This document shows, piece by piece, positions 17,053 through 24,394 of a DNA stretch of 64,000 bases. The position numbers were made by a program, and so were the translations under genes. Under the pieces are notes generated by a model. The model made no database searches and had not been told where the DNA came from. It saw only the letters and a program-made list of their open reading frames with translations. Every line of letters begins with the position of its first letter. Positions within the stretch are counted from its first letter, which is position 1. The stretch spans positions 2,418,001-2,482,000 of the forward strand of contig KB899087.1 of NCBI GenBank assembly GCA_000378025.1, written 5' to 3'. The stretch comes from Xanthobacteraceae bacterium 501b. Its GTDB lineage: Bacteria > Pseudomonadota > Alphaproteobacteria > Rhizobiales > Xanthobacteraceae.

Positions 17053-18876
17053 ATGGCCCCTCCTCTTCTTCTGCTTCAAGATACCAAGCTCACCTTTGGC
17101 GGCACGCCGCTGCTGGAGGGGGCGGAGCTTTCCGTTTCCGCCGGCGAGCGCGTCGGCCTTGTCGGCCGCAACGGCTCGGGCAAGTCGACCTTGCTCAAGA
17201 TCGCCGCCGGCCTCGTCTCCGCCGATAGCGGGGCGCGCTTCGTGCAGCCCGGCGCGACGGTGCGCTATCTGCCGCAGGAGCCCGACCTCACGGGCTTCGC
17301 CACCACGCTGGCCTATGTCGAGGCCGGCATGGGCCCGGGCGACCAGGAATACCGCGCGCAATATCTGCTGAGCGAACTCGGCCTCACCGGCATGGAAAAC
17401 CCGGCCAACCTTTCCGGCGGCGAGGCGCGCCGGGCGGCGCTGGCCCGCGTGCTGGCCCCCGAGCCGGACATTCTGCTGCTCGACGAGCCGACCAACCATC
17501 TCGATCTGCCCGCCATCGAATGGCTGGAGGCCGAGATCGCCTCGCTGCGCTCGGCCCTCGTGCTGATCAGCCATGACCGCCGCTTCCTGCAGGACCTCAC
17601 CCGCGCCACCGTCTGGCTCGACCGCGGCCGCACCAAGCGCATGGAACGCGGCTTCGCCTTCTTCGAGGAATGGCGCGACCAGGTGCTGGAAGAGGAAGAG
17701 CGCGACCAGCAGAAGCTCGCCCGCAAGATCGTCGCGGAAGAGCACTGGATGCGCTACGGCGTCACCGCGCGGCGCAAGCGAAACGTCCGCCGCGTCGGCG
17801 AGCTGGCCGCCCTGCGCGCCCAGTTCCGCGACCATCGCGGCGCACTGGGCAGCGTCACCATGGCGGCCACCGAGGCGGAAGTCTCCGGCAAGCTGGTGAT
17901 GGAAGCCGAGCACATTTCCAAGACCTATGGCGAGCGCGTCATCGTGCGCGACCTCACCATCCGCATCCAGCGCGGCGACCGCATCGGCATTGTCGGGCCC
18001 AACGGCGCCGGCAAGACCACGCTGCTGAAGATGCTGACCGGCGAACTGGCCCCGGACACCGGCAAGGCCAAGATGGGCACCAATATCGAGATGGCGACGC
18101 TGGACCAGCGCCGCGCCGCGCTCGACCCCAACCGCTCGGTGCGCGAGACGCTGACCGACGGGCGCGGCGACCAGGTGTTCGTCGGCGGCAATCCGCGCCA
18201 TGTCATCGGCTATATGAAGGACTTCCTGTTCACCCCGGAACAGGCCGGCACCGCCGTCTCGCGCCTGTCCGGCGGCGAGCGCGGGCGGCTCTTGCTGGCC
18301 TGCGCGCTGGCGCAGGCCTCCAACCTCATGGTGCTGGACGAGCCGACCAACGACCTCGACCTTGAGACGCTCGACCTGCTGGAAGAGATGATCGACGACT
18401 ATGCCGGCACGGTGCTGCTGGTGAGCCATGACCGCGACTTCCTCGACCGCACCGTCACCGCCACCATCGCCTATGAGGGCGACGGCAATTGGGAAGTCTA
18501 TGCCGGCGGCTATTCCGACATGGTGGCCCAGCGCGGCCATGGCGTGAAGATGCGCGCGGCGGCGGCGCCCAAGGCGGCGAGCGGCAAGGCGGGCAATGCC
18601 AAAGCCGGCCCCACCGCGCCCGCTCCGGCCGCGTCCAAGCGCAAATTCTCCTTCAAGGAGAAGCACGCGCTGGAGCAGCTGCCCAAGCGCATCGCGCAGC
18701 TGGAATCCGACATCAAGCGCATCAACAACACGCTGCACACGCCCAATTTCTACACCCGCGACCCCGCCGGCTTCCAGAAGGCCACCGCCGAGCTGACCAA
18801 GGCGCAGGCGGAACTGGCCAAGGCCGAGGAAGAGTGGCTGAAGCTGGAAATGATGCGCGAGGAAGCCGGCGGGTGA
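17053..18876 (+). CDS. ABC-F family ATPase, Uup type
   Basis: This 607-residue soluble ABC-F protein has two ATPase domains and no membrane segments. Domain 1: Walker A GRNGSGKSTLL (about 39), signature LSGGEARRAALAR, Walker B ILLLDEPTNHLD. Domain 2: Walker A GPNGAGKTTLL (about 316), signature LSGGERGRLLLA, Walker B LMVLDEPTNDLD. A charged inter-domain linker (LEEEERDQQKLARK) and a C-terminal coiled-coil of about 75 residues (SFKEKHALEQLPKRIAQLE) identify the Uup branch. It acts on ribosomes and is linked to DNA stability in family members. The ATG chosen gives the standard N-terminus. Confidence 0.9.
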   Translation: MAPPLLLLQDTKLTFGGTPLLEGAELSVSAGERVGLVGRNGSGKSTLLKIAAGLVSADSGARFVQPGATVRYLPQEPDLTGFATTLAYVEAGMGPGDQEYRAQYLLSELGLTGMENPANLSGGEARRAALARVLAPEPDILLLDEPTNHLDLPAIEWLEAEIASLRSALVLISHDRRFLQDLTRATVWLDRGRTKRMERGFAFFEEWRDQVLEEEERDQQKLARKIVAEEHWMRYGVTARRKRNVRRVGELAALRAQFRDHRGALGSVTMAATEAEVSGKLVMEAEHISKTYGERVIVRDLTIRIQRGDRIGIVGPNGAGKTTLLKMLTGELAPDTGKAKMGTNIEMATLDQRRAALDPNRSVRETLTDGRGDQVFVGGNPRHVIGYMKDFLFTPEQAGTAVSRLSGGERGRLLLACALAQASNLMVLDEPTNDLDLETLDLLEEMIDDYAGTVLLVSHDRDFLDRTVTATIAYEGDGNWEVYAGGYSDMVAQRGHGVKMRAAAAPKAASGKAGNAKAGPTAPAPAASKRKFSFKEKHALEQLPKRIAQLESDIKRINNTLHTPNFYTRDPAGFQKATAELTKAQAELAKAEEEWLKLEMMREEAGG

Positions 18877-18951
18877 GTGGGCGTGGCCGCGCGAGGGCGC
18901 GGCCTGCGTGCTTCGAGACGCGGCTTAGGTCCATCATCCGATCTTGAACCG

Positions 18952-19041
18952 CCCTCATCCCCGGGCTTGACCCGGGGACCCAGCCTTGCCGCCGTGAGCC
19001 AATGGAAACCTGGGTCCCCGGGTCAAGCCCGGGGATGAGGG
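18952..19041. repeat. REP/BIME element with perfect 32-bp arms
   Basis: A 32-base arm at 18952-18983 (beginning CCCTCATCCCCGGGCTTGAC) is repeated as an exact reverse complement at 19010-19041, with a 26-base spacer. Each arm also contains the smaller palindrome CCCCGGG...CCCGGGG. Single copies of the same unit occur at 29157, 48991 and 63911. The element lies between the ABC-F gene and the methyltransferase gene. Confidence 0.85.
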
Positions 19042-19059
19042 ACAGATCAGGGTGCCGTC

Positions 19060-19863
19060 ATGATGCTCATCCCCCTCAGCTCCTCCGACGACCCGCGCAT
19101 CGACGCCTATCGCGTCATCAAGGAGCGTGACCTCGTTGGGCGCGGCGGGCGCTTCATTGTCGAGGGGCGCACGGTGCTGGATGTGGCGCTCTCCCCGCGC
19201 AACCGCTTCGCGCTGGAATCGCTGCTGCTGGCGGAAAGCCGGGTCGAGGCGCTCGGTCCGCTGCTGGCGCAGGCGCCCGCGGACCTGCCGATCTACACCG
19301 CCAGCCAGACCATTCTCGATGGCATCACCGGCTTTCACATCCATCGCGGCCTGCTCGGCGTCGGGCTGCGCGGCGCCCTGCCCTCGATGGCGGAACTGGT
19401 GGCCGGCCTGCCGGAGGCGGCGCTGGTGGTGGTGCCGCTCGGCATCGCCAATCACGACAATGTCGGCGGCATCATGCGCAACGCCGCCGCCTTCGGCGCC
19501 GATGCGGCACTGTTCGACTTCGCCTCCTGCGATCCGCTCTACCGCAAGGCGATCCGCGTCTCGGTCGGCGGCAGCCTCATCGTGCCCTTCGCCCGCGAGG
19601 GGTCGGCGCCGGCGCTGCTGGACCTGCTGGCCGCCGCCGATTTCGAGCTGCTGGCGCTGAGCCCGGCCGGCGCATCCACGCTGGGCGAGGTGAAGCCCGC
19701 CCGCCGCACCGCCCTTCTGCTCGGCGCCGAGGGGCCGGGCCTGCCCGATTCCATCCTCGCCCGCACCCGCACCGTGCGAATCCCCATGAGCGGCGGCTTC
19801 GATTCGCTCAATGTCGCGACGACAAGCGGTATCGCGCTGCACGCTCTTGCCTGTGGCCGGTAA
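19060..19863 (+). CDS. TrmH/SpoU-family RNA 2'-O-methyltransferase
   Basis: This 267-residue SPOUT methyltransferase has an N-terminal RNA-binding part (residues 10-100, RIDAYRVIKERDLVG) and a knotted catalytic domain. The three SpoU motifs are NHDNVGGIMRNAAAFGADA (about 130), LLLGAEGPGLP (about 222) and IPMSGGFDSLNVATTSGIAL (about 242). It transfers a methyl group from SAM to a ribose 2'-OH in rRNA or tRNA; the target is unknown. Start could be either of two adjacent ATGs at 19060/19063. Confidence 0.9.
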   Translation: MMLIPLSSSDDPRIDAYRVIKERDLVGRGGRFIVEGRTVLDVALSPRNRFALESLLLAESRVEALGPLLAQAPADLPIYTASQTILDGITGFHIHRGLLGVGLRGALPSMAELVAGLPEAALVVVPLGIANHDNVGGIMRNAAAFGADAALFDFASCDPLYRKAIRVSVGGSLIVPFAREGSAPALLDLLAAADFELLALSPAGASTLGEVKPARRTALLLGAEGPGLPDSILARTRTVRIPMSGGFDSLNVATTSGIALHALACGR

Positions 19864-19870
19864 AGCACGC

Positions 19871-19951
19871 GTGAGATACGAATCAAGGCTCGACAATCCG
19901 GGCACTGAGGCGCATCTTGAAATGCACTTCTACAGGCGGGAAGCCGTCTGA
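19871..19951 (+). CDS. Possible 26-residue small protein before a terminator
   Basis: A GTG-initiated frame of 26 codons (contains NPGTEAHLEMHFYRREAV) ends 16 bases before a strong terminator. A 9-codon sub-frame with ATG at 19922 (MHFYRREAV) is also possible. No convincing ribosome binding site precedes the GTG. It could be a small protein, a leader peptide or a small RNA gene. Confidence 0.25.
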   Translation: MRYESRLDNPGTEAHLEMHFYRREAV

Positions 19952-19967
19952 TTGATCGTCAACTCTT

Positions 19968-19999
19968 AAAGGCCCGAGGCACCCCCTCGGGCCTTTTTT
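19968..19999 (+). terminator. Rho-independent terminator
   Basis: AAAGGCCCGAGG, loop CACCC, CCTCGGGCCTTT makes a perfect 12-bp stem followed by a run of T. It would end the trmH-like/small-ORF transcript before the H4MPT cluster begins at 20081. Confidence 0.9.
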
Positions 20000-20080
20000 C
20001 TGTCGGCTGGCGCTTTGGACGCGCCGGCCTTTTGCTGGTATTGCGACCATCGCGCGGCCCGTCCCTTGGCGTAGAGAGCG

Positions 20081-20701
20081 ATGCCAGACCTTCAGCCTTT
20101 CCGTCCCGAGATCATCAAGCTCGGCGGCAGCCTTATCGGACATCCCCGCCTGCGCGATCTGCTGGCGGCGCTGGCGCGGCGCGGCGCGCCGCTGCTGCTG
20201 GTCGCCGGCGGCGGCCCGCTGGCCGATGCCGTGCGGGCGCTGCAGCCGGTGCTGTCATTGAGCGATGCCGCCTGCCACCGCATGGCGATCCTCGCCATGG
20301 AGCAGACCGCGCACGCCTTCGCCGACCTTTGCCGCAATTCCCAGTCGCTCGGCCTCGCCCTCGCCGATTCGTCCGCCGCGATGGAGGAGGCGCAGGCGCA
20401 GGGCCGCGCCGCGCTGTGGCTGCCCGCCCGCATGGCGCTGGCGGCCACCGACCTGCCGGAAAGCTGGGACCTCACCTCGGACAGCCTCGCCGCCTGGCTG
20501 GCGGAAAAGACCGGCGCGCTTCGCCTCACGCTGGTCAAATCCACCCCCGCGCCCGTCGGCAGCACGCCCGCCGACTGGGCGGCGGAGGGGCTCGTCGATC
20601 CGCTCTTTCCCGCCTTCGCCGCCCGCCTCGCCTGCCCTGTCGGCGTGACAACGGCGGAGGCCTTCCTGGCCGCACCGACCCAAGGGGAGATCGCCGCATG
20701 A
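20081..20701 (+). CDS. mfnE: Amino acid kinase-family protein, MfnE-like
   Basis: This 206-residue amino acid kinase fold protein has an N-terminal IIKLGGSLI phosphate-binding motif, the LLLVAGGGPLADAV glycine loop and WDLTSDSLAAWLAEK near residue 128. Such genes in methylotroph islands resemble archaeal MfnE, which phosphorylates aminomethylfuran phosphate to the diphosphate during methanofuran synthesis. It opens cluster 1 of five overlapping genes; its TGA overlaps the next ATG. Biochemical equivalence to archaeal MfnE is inferred from fold and context. Confidence 0.8.
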   Translation: MPDLQPFRPEIIKLGGSLIGHPRLRDLLAALARRGAPLLLVAGGGPLADAVRALQPVLSLSDAACHRMAILAMEQTAHAFADLCRNSQSLGLALADSSAAMEEAQAQGRAALWLPARMALAATDLPESWDLTSDSLAAWLAEKTGALRLTLVKSTPAPVGSTPADWAAEGLVDPLFPAFAARLACPVGVTTAEAFLAAPTQGEIAA

Positions 20702-21255
20702 GCGCGAGTAAGGGAGCCTATCCTCGCTGGGCCTGGGCGCTCACCGGCTCGGGCCATTTCTTCACCGAATCCATCGCGCTGATAAAGTCGCTCGACGCGG
20801 TGGACCTGTTCGTCTCCAAGGCGGCGGACGAGGTGCTGCGCATGTACAAGCAGGACCTGCCCAAGGACACCCGCATCTTCAAGGAGACGACGGCGAGCTC
20901 CGCCCCGGTCGGCCGCTTCTATGAGGGGCTGTACCACACGCTGGTGGTTTCCCCGGCCTCCTCCAACACGGTGGCGAAGGCGGTGTTCGGCATTTCCGAC
21001 ACGCTGGTGACCAACTGCTTCGCCCAGGCCGGCAAGTGCCGCGTCCACGCCATCGTCTTCGCCTGCGACACCGCGCCTGAGATGATCACCATGGCGCCCA
21101 AGGGGCCGGTCTCGGTCTATCCGCGCCGGATCGATCTGGAGAACACCGCCAAGCTGAAGGAATTCGACGACACGGTGGTGGTCGAATCGATCGGCGATCT
21201 TGAAGCCGCCATCGCCGCGCGCCGGCTGCACCTCGCGGAAAAGGCCGCCTCCTGA
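20698..21255 (+). CDS. Flavoprotein, dihydromethanopterin reductase (DmrB/AfpA)-like
   Basis: This 185-residue flavoprotein-family (UbiX-like fold) member has the FMN-binding N-terminus WALTGSGHFFTESI and a central VVSPASSNTVAKAVFGISDTLV motif with TNCFAQAGK. Relatives are the archaeal flavoprotein AfpA and DmrB, which reduces dihydromethanopterin to tetrahydromethanopterin. It is the best candidate in the window for the last reduction of H4MPT synthesis, since no DmrA-type gene is seen. Translation is coupled to the upstream kinase (ATGA), and the next gene starts one base after its stop. Confidence 0.82.
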   Translation: MSASKGAYPRWAWALTGSGHFFTESIALIKSLDAVDLFVSKAADEVLRMYKQDLPKDTRIFKETTASSAPVGRFYEGLYHTLVVSPASSNTVAKAVFGISDTLVTNCFAQAGKCRVHAIVFACDTAPEMITMAPKGPVSVYPRRIDLENTAKLKEFDDTVVVESIGDLEAAIAARRLHLAEKAAS

Positions 21256-21256
21256 G

Positions 21257-22726
21257 ATGGCGGACGAGCCCCCTGCCTCGACCAAGCCGGAGCGGGTCGC
21301 CCTCATCACCGGCTCGCTGGCCGAGCCGCGCCTGACCCGGATCGCCGGCGAAATCAGCGATGCGAGTCTCGATCCGGTCGTGGTCAATGTCGGGGTGAAG
21401 GTGGCGGCGCTGATGACGGCCGAGATCGTCGAGCGCCGGCTGAAGCTGCCGGAGGGCACCGACCGGGTGCTGATGCCCGGCCGTTTCCGCGGCGACCTCG
21501 ACCGGCTGGAGCGCTTCTTCGGCGTGCCCTTCGCCCGTGGCCCGGACGAGGTGGCGGACCTGCCGGACTATTTCGGCCAGAAGCGCCGCGCCACCGACCT
21601 CTCGCGGCACGACGTCACCATCTTCGCCGAGATCGTCGACGCCACCGTGCTCGATATCGACGCCCTCCTCGCCCGCGCCCTCTTCCTCAAGGGCGAGGGC
21701 GCCGACGTGATCGACCTCGGCTGCCTGCCGGACACGCCCTTCCCGCATCTGGAAGAGGCGATCGCCGCGCTGCACGAGGCGGGGCTGAAGGTGAGCGTCG
21801 ATTCGTTCAGCCTTGAGGAGCTGACCCGCGCCACCCGCGCCGGCGCCGACTATCTGCTCAGCCTCAACGAGACCACGCTCGACGTGGCGAAGGAAGGCCC
21901 GGCGGTGCCGATCCTCGTGCCGGCGACGCAGGGCGACCTCGACTCGCTCTGCCGCGCGGTGGACGCCTGCCTCGCTTCCGGCCAGCGCTTCTATGCCGAC
22001 CCGATCCTCGACCCGATCCATTACGGCTACACCGCCTCCGTGGTGCGCTATGCCGAGCTTCGCCGACGTTACCCCGACATTCCGATCCTGATGGGCATCG
22101 GCAATGTCACCGAGCTGACGGATGCGGACACCACAGGCATCAACGCCCTGCTCATGGGCATGATTTCCGAGCTGCACATAAAGGCCGTGCTGGCGGTGCA
22201 GGTGAGCCCGCATTGCCGCACGGCGGTGCGCGAATTCGACCGGGCGCGGCGCGAATATTTCGCCGCCCGCCAGGCCGGCGCGCTGCCGCAGGGCTTTGGC
22301 GGCGGGCTGATGGCGCTTCGCGACCGCAAGCCCTATGCCGCATCGCCGGATGACATCGCCCGACTGGCGGCCGAGGTGCGCGACCGCAATTTCCGCATCG
22401 ATGTCAGCGAGGCCGGCATCCACATCTACAATCGCGACGGCCACCATGTGGCTTCCGAGCCCTTCGCGCTGTTTCCCCATCTGGGCGTCGAGGCCGATGG
22501 CGCCCATGCCTTCTATCTCGGGGTGGAAGCCGCCCGCGCCGAGATCGCCTATAAGCTCGGCAAGCGCTACGCGCAGGATGAGGGGCTGAAATGGGGCGCG
22601 GCGGGCGAGATCGCCGGCAGCCCCGAGGAAGCCCACCGTTTGACATTCAAGGAGGCCGGCACGACCTTGCAGGCCAAATCCGCTGCCAAGACAGAAGCCA
22701 GGGCGAAAGCCGGAGAGACGCCGTGA
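21257..22726 (+). CDS. DUF6513 protein with dihydropteroate synthase-like domain
   Basis: This 489-residue protein has an N-terminal domain of about 150 residues (LITGSLAEPRLTRIAGEI...VNVGVKVAALMTAEIV) and a DHPS-like TIM barrel (about 155-370: GADVIDLGC, KVSVDSF, GADYLLSLNE, DPILDPIHYGY). A C-terminal Ala/Lys-rich tail follows. Archaeal relatives are DHPS-related proteins implicated in joining the pterin to the ribofuranosyl-aminobenzene unit of methanopterin; that role is inferred here. Its neighbour set (H4MPT genes) and FolB and RFAP synthase elsewhere in the window fit. The stop overlaps the next GTG. Confidence 0.82.
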   Translation: MADEPPASTKPERVALITGSLAEPRLTRIAGEISDASLDPVVVNVGVKVAALMTAEIVERRLKLPEGTDRVLMPGRFRGDLDRLERFFGVPFARGPDEVADLPDYFGQKRRATDLSRHDVTIFAEIVDATVLDIDALLARALFLKGEGADVIDLGCLPDTPFPHLEEAIAALHEAGLKVSVDSFSLEELTRATRAGADYLLSLNETTLDVAKEGPAVPILVPATQGDLDSLCRAVDACLASGQRFYADPILDPIHYGYTASVVRYAELRRRYPDIPILMGIGNVTELTDADTTGINALLMGMISELHIKAVLAVQVSPHCRTAVREFDRARREYFAARQAGALPQGFGGGLMALRDRKPYAASPDDIARLAAEVRDRNFRIDVSEAGIHIYNRDGHHVASEPFALFPHLGVEADGAHAFYLGVEAARAEIAYKLGKRYAQDEGLKWGAAGEIAGSPEEAHRLTFKEAGTTLQAKSAAKTEARAKAGETP

Positions 22727-23289
22727 TCCGTGAAGCCATCGTCACCACCCGTTCGCTCGAAGGCGAGCCGCACATCGCCCCCATGGGCGCGACGGTGATC
22801 GAGGGCGGCTATGTACTGCAGCCCTTCCGGCCCTCGCGCACGCTGGAAAACCTCGCCGCCACCCGCATCGCCGTGGTCAATTTCACCGATGATGTCCGCA
22901 TCTTCGCCAGCTGCGTGGTGGGACGTCGCTACAATGTCGATGTGAAGAAGGCGACCTTTATCGATTGCCCGCGCCTTGCCGACGCGCTCTCGCATGATGA
23001 GGTGACGGTGGAGCGCGCCGAGGACGACCCGCAGCGCCCGAAGTTCTTCTGCAAGACCTATCATTCCGAAGGCCATACCCGCTTCGACGGCATGAACCGC
23101 GCCAAGGCGGCGGTGCTGGAAGCCGCTGTGCTGGTCAGCCGGCTCGGCCTGCTGCCGGATGAGAAGGTCGATCAGGAAATGGCCTATCTCGCCATCGCGG
23201 TGGAAAAAACCGCAGGGCCGGAGGAACTGGAAGCCTGGGGCTGGGTGCTGGACGCCGTGGCCGAGCACCGCAGCCGGCGGGCGTCATGA
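22723..23289 (+). CDS. DUF447 domain-containing protein
   Basis: This 188-residue protein begins at GTG (MIREAIVTTRSLEGEPHIAPMGA), which overlaps the upstream stop (GTGA). The N-terminal half looks like a flavin-reductase/PNPOx-type split barrel (PHIAPMGATVIEGGYVLQPF; RIAVVNFTDDVRIFA). DUF447 genes recur in H4MPT islands of methylotrophs and in methanogens, but I know no established reaction. A redox or flavin-dependent step in cofactor synthesis is a reasonable guess. The stop overlaps the mfnB ATG by 4 bases. Confidence 0.8.
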   Translation: MIREAIVTTRSLEGEPHIAPMGATVIEGGYVLQPFRPSRTLENLAATRIAVVNFTDDVRIFASCVVGRRYNVDVKKATFIDCPRLADALSHDEVTVERAEDDPQRPKFFCKTYHSEGHTRFDGMNRAKAAVLEAAVLVSRLGLLPDEKVDQEMAYLAIAVEKTAGPEELEAWGWVLDAVAEHRSRRAS

Positions 23290-24008
23290 GCATGGCCGCG
23301 CCCGGCCTGCTCGCCAGTGTCACCGATCTGCACGAGATGGAGCTGGCGCGGGCCGGCGGCGCCGATATCGTCGATCTCAAGCAGCCGGCCTTCGGAGCGC
23401 TGGGCGCCTGGAGCACTGACGCGCTGGCCGCCGCCTTCATGCTGTGGAACGCCTGGGGCGAGCAACTGGGCGAGGCCGGCCGGCCGGCGCTGAGCGCCAC
23501 GATCGGCGACCAGCCGATGGTGCCGGCGCTGGTCCGCGCCGCCGCCGAGCGCGTCGCCCGCACCGGCGTGCCCTTGGTCAAGATCGGCCTTTCCGCCTCC
23601 CAGCACACCAATGAGTGTATCGAGGCGCTGGCTCCGCTCGCCAGCCGCACGCGGCTGATCGGCGTGCTGTTCGCCGACGAGGCGCCTGATTTCACCGTTC
23701 TCGCCGCGCTCGGCCGCGCCGGCTTCGCCGGGGTGATGATCGACACCGCCGACAAGAAGGCCGGCGCGCTGACCGAGCATCTCGATCCGCTGACCCTCGG
23801 CCAGTTTGTCGCCGAGGCGCGCCGGCACGGGCTCATCACCGGGCTCGCCGGCTCGCTGCGGCTGGAGGACATCCCGGCGCTGGTCGGCGTGGGGGCGGAC
23901 TATCTCGGCTTTCGCGGCGCGCTGTGCGAGGGCGGCCGCACCGGCACGCTCGATCCCGTGCGTCTCGGCCAGGTCTATGCGCGCCTGCGCGAACCGAGTG
24001 ACCATTAG
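23286..24008 (+). CDS. mfnB: (5-formylfuran-3-yl)methyl phosphate synthase
   Basis: This 240-residue TIM-barrel enzyme (formerly DUF556) condenses two glyceraldehyde-3-phosphate molecules into the furan precursor of methanofuran/methylofuran. Typical motifs are LLASVTDLHEMELARAGGADIVDLKQP (the lysine near residue 36 fits the Schiff-base position), VKIGLSA, GVMIDTADKKAG (second lysine pair near 155) and ITGLAGSLRLEDIP. It closes cluster 1, with each neighbour overlapping the next, so the five genes are certainly one operon. Confidence 0.92.
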   Translation: MSMAAPGLLASVTDLHEMELARAGGADIVDLKQPAFGALGAWSTDALAAAFMLWNAWGEQLGEAGRPALSATIGDQPMVPALVRAAAERVARTGVPLVKIGLSASQHTNECIEALAPLASRTRLIGVLFADEAPDFTVLAALGRAGFAGVMIDTADKKAGALTEHLDPLTLGQFVAEARRHGLITGLAGSLRLEDIPALVGVGADYLGFRGALCEGGRTGTLDPVRLGQVYARLREPSDH

Positions 24009-24018
24009 CGCTCCCTTT

Positions 24019-24056
24019 CCCCGGACAAGCCGCGCCCGCGCGGCGCCGATCCGGGG
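24019..24056. repeat. REP-like hairpin after mfnB
   Basis: CCCCGGA (24019-24025) pairs with TCCGGGG (24050-24056) around a GC-rich loop that itself contains complementary GCGC blocks. It lies 11 bases after the mfnB stop and may protect the 3' end of the message. Confidence 0.5.
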
Positions 24057-24118
24057 CCCAGGAGGGAATTCGCCGCAGGCGACCTTATGGGACACATCGC
24101 CGAAGACTCATCCGCTGG

Positions 24119-24160
24119 GTCCCGGATCGCCTTCCGCTGGCGCTGCAGGCGTCCGGGACA
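24119..24160. repeat. REP-like palindrome upstream of mgtE
   Basis: GTCCCGGA at the left and TCCGGGAC at the right form inverted arms with a loop of about 26 bases. The arms resemble those at 4609 and 25786. Confidence 0.5.
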
Positions 24161-24341
24161 CGAGGGGCACTGCGGCGGCAATGGTCCGCCTTGACTTTAC
24201 CCGCTCGCAGGTTCATTCCCCCGCCCGCCGCGTGTCACCGCGCCGCCACTGGAATACCTTAGACATGCCCAGCGACAGTACCAGTCGATTGCCCGGCCCA
24301 TGGCGGCTGGCGCTGTGAACCGGCTCCGGGTCTGACCCGGC

Positions 24342-24394
24342 TTCGGCTCTCCGCGCCCGCCGGCTAAAGGCGGGACAGCGGAAAGAGAGCCGAA
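24342..24394 (+). promoter_or_regulatory. Long leader hairpin covering the mgtE translation start
   Basis: TTCGGCTCT (24342-24350) pairs perfectly with AGAGCCGAA (24386-24394), which ends at the base before the mgtE ATG. Inside, GCCCGCC and GGCGGG form an apical stem and CCGC pairs with GCGG. The purine-rich GGAAAGAGAG ribosome-binding region lies in the 3' arm. An upstream CCGGGTC-T-GACCCGG (about 24326-24340) could offer a competing fold. A post-transcriptional Mg2+ response is possible but unproven. Confidence 0.45.

Larger units (their letters stand above)
24009..24394. other. 386-base gap between mfnB and mgtE
   Basis: The gap holds two REP-like palindromes (24019-24056 and 24119-24160) and a GC-rich leader with hairpins directly before mgtE. 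A 45-codon frame at 24181 has no ribosome binding site or recognisable content and was not called. A canonical M-box (ykoK) Mg2+ riboswitch was looked for and not recognised. Confidence 0.6.

Noticed and set aside
18952-19041. CRISPR-like repeat
   Set aside because: It is one inverted pair, not a series of direct repeats with unique spacers.
24181-24318. A 45-codon frame before mgtE
   Set aside because: No ribosome binding site, arbitrary composition, and it runs into the structured leader of mgtE.
24200-24394. M-box (ykoK) Mg2+ riboswitch before mgtE
   Set aside because: I looked for the conserved helices and loops of that class and could not match them; only a local hairpin over the start is supported.
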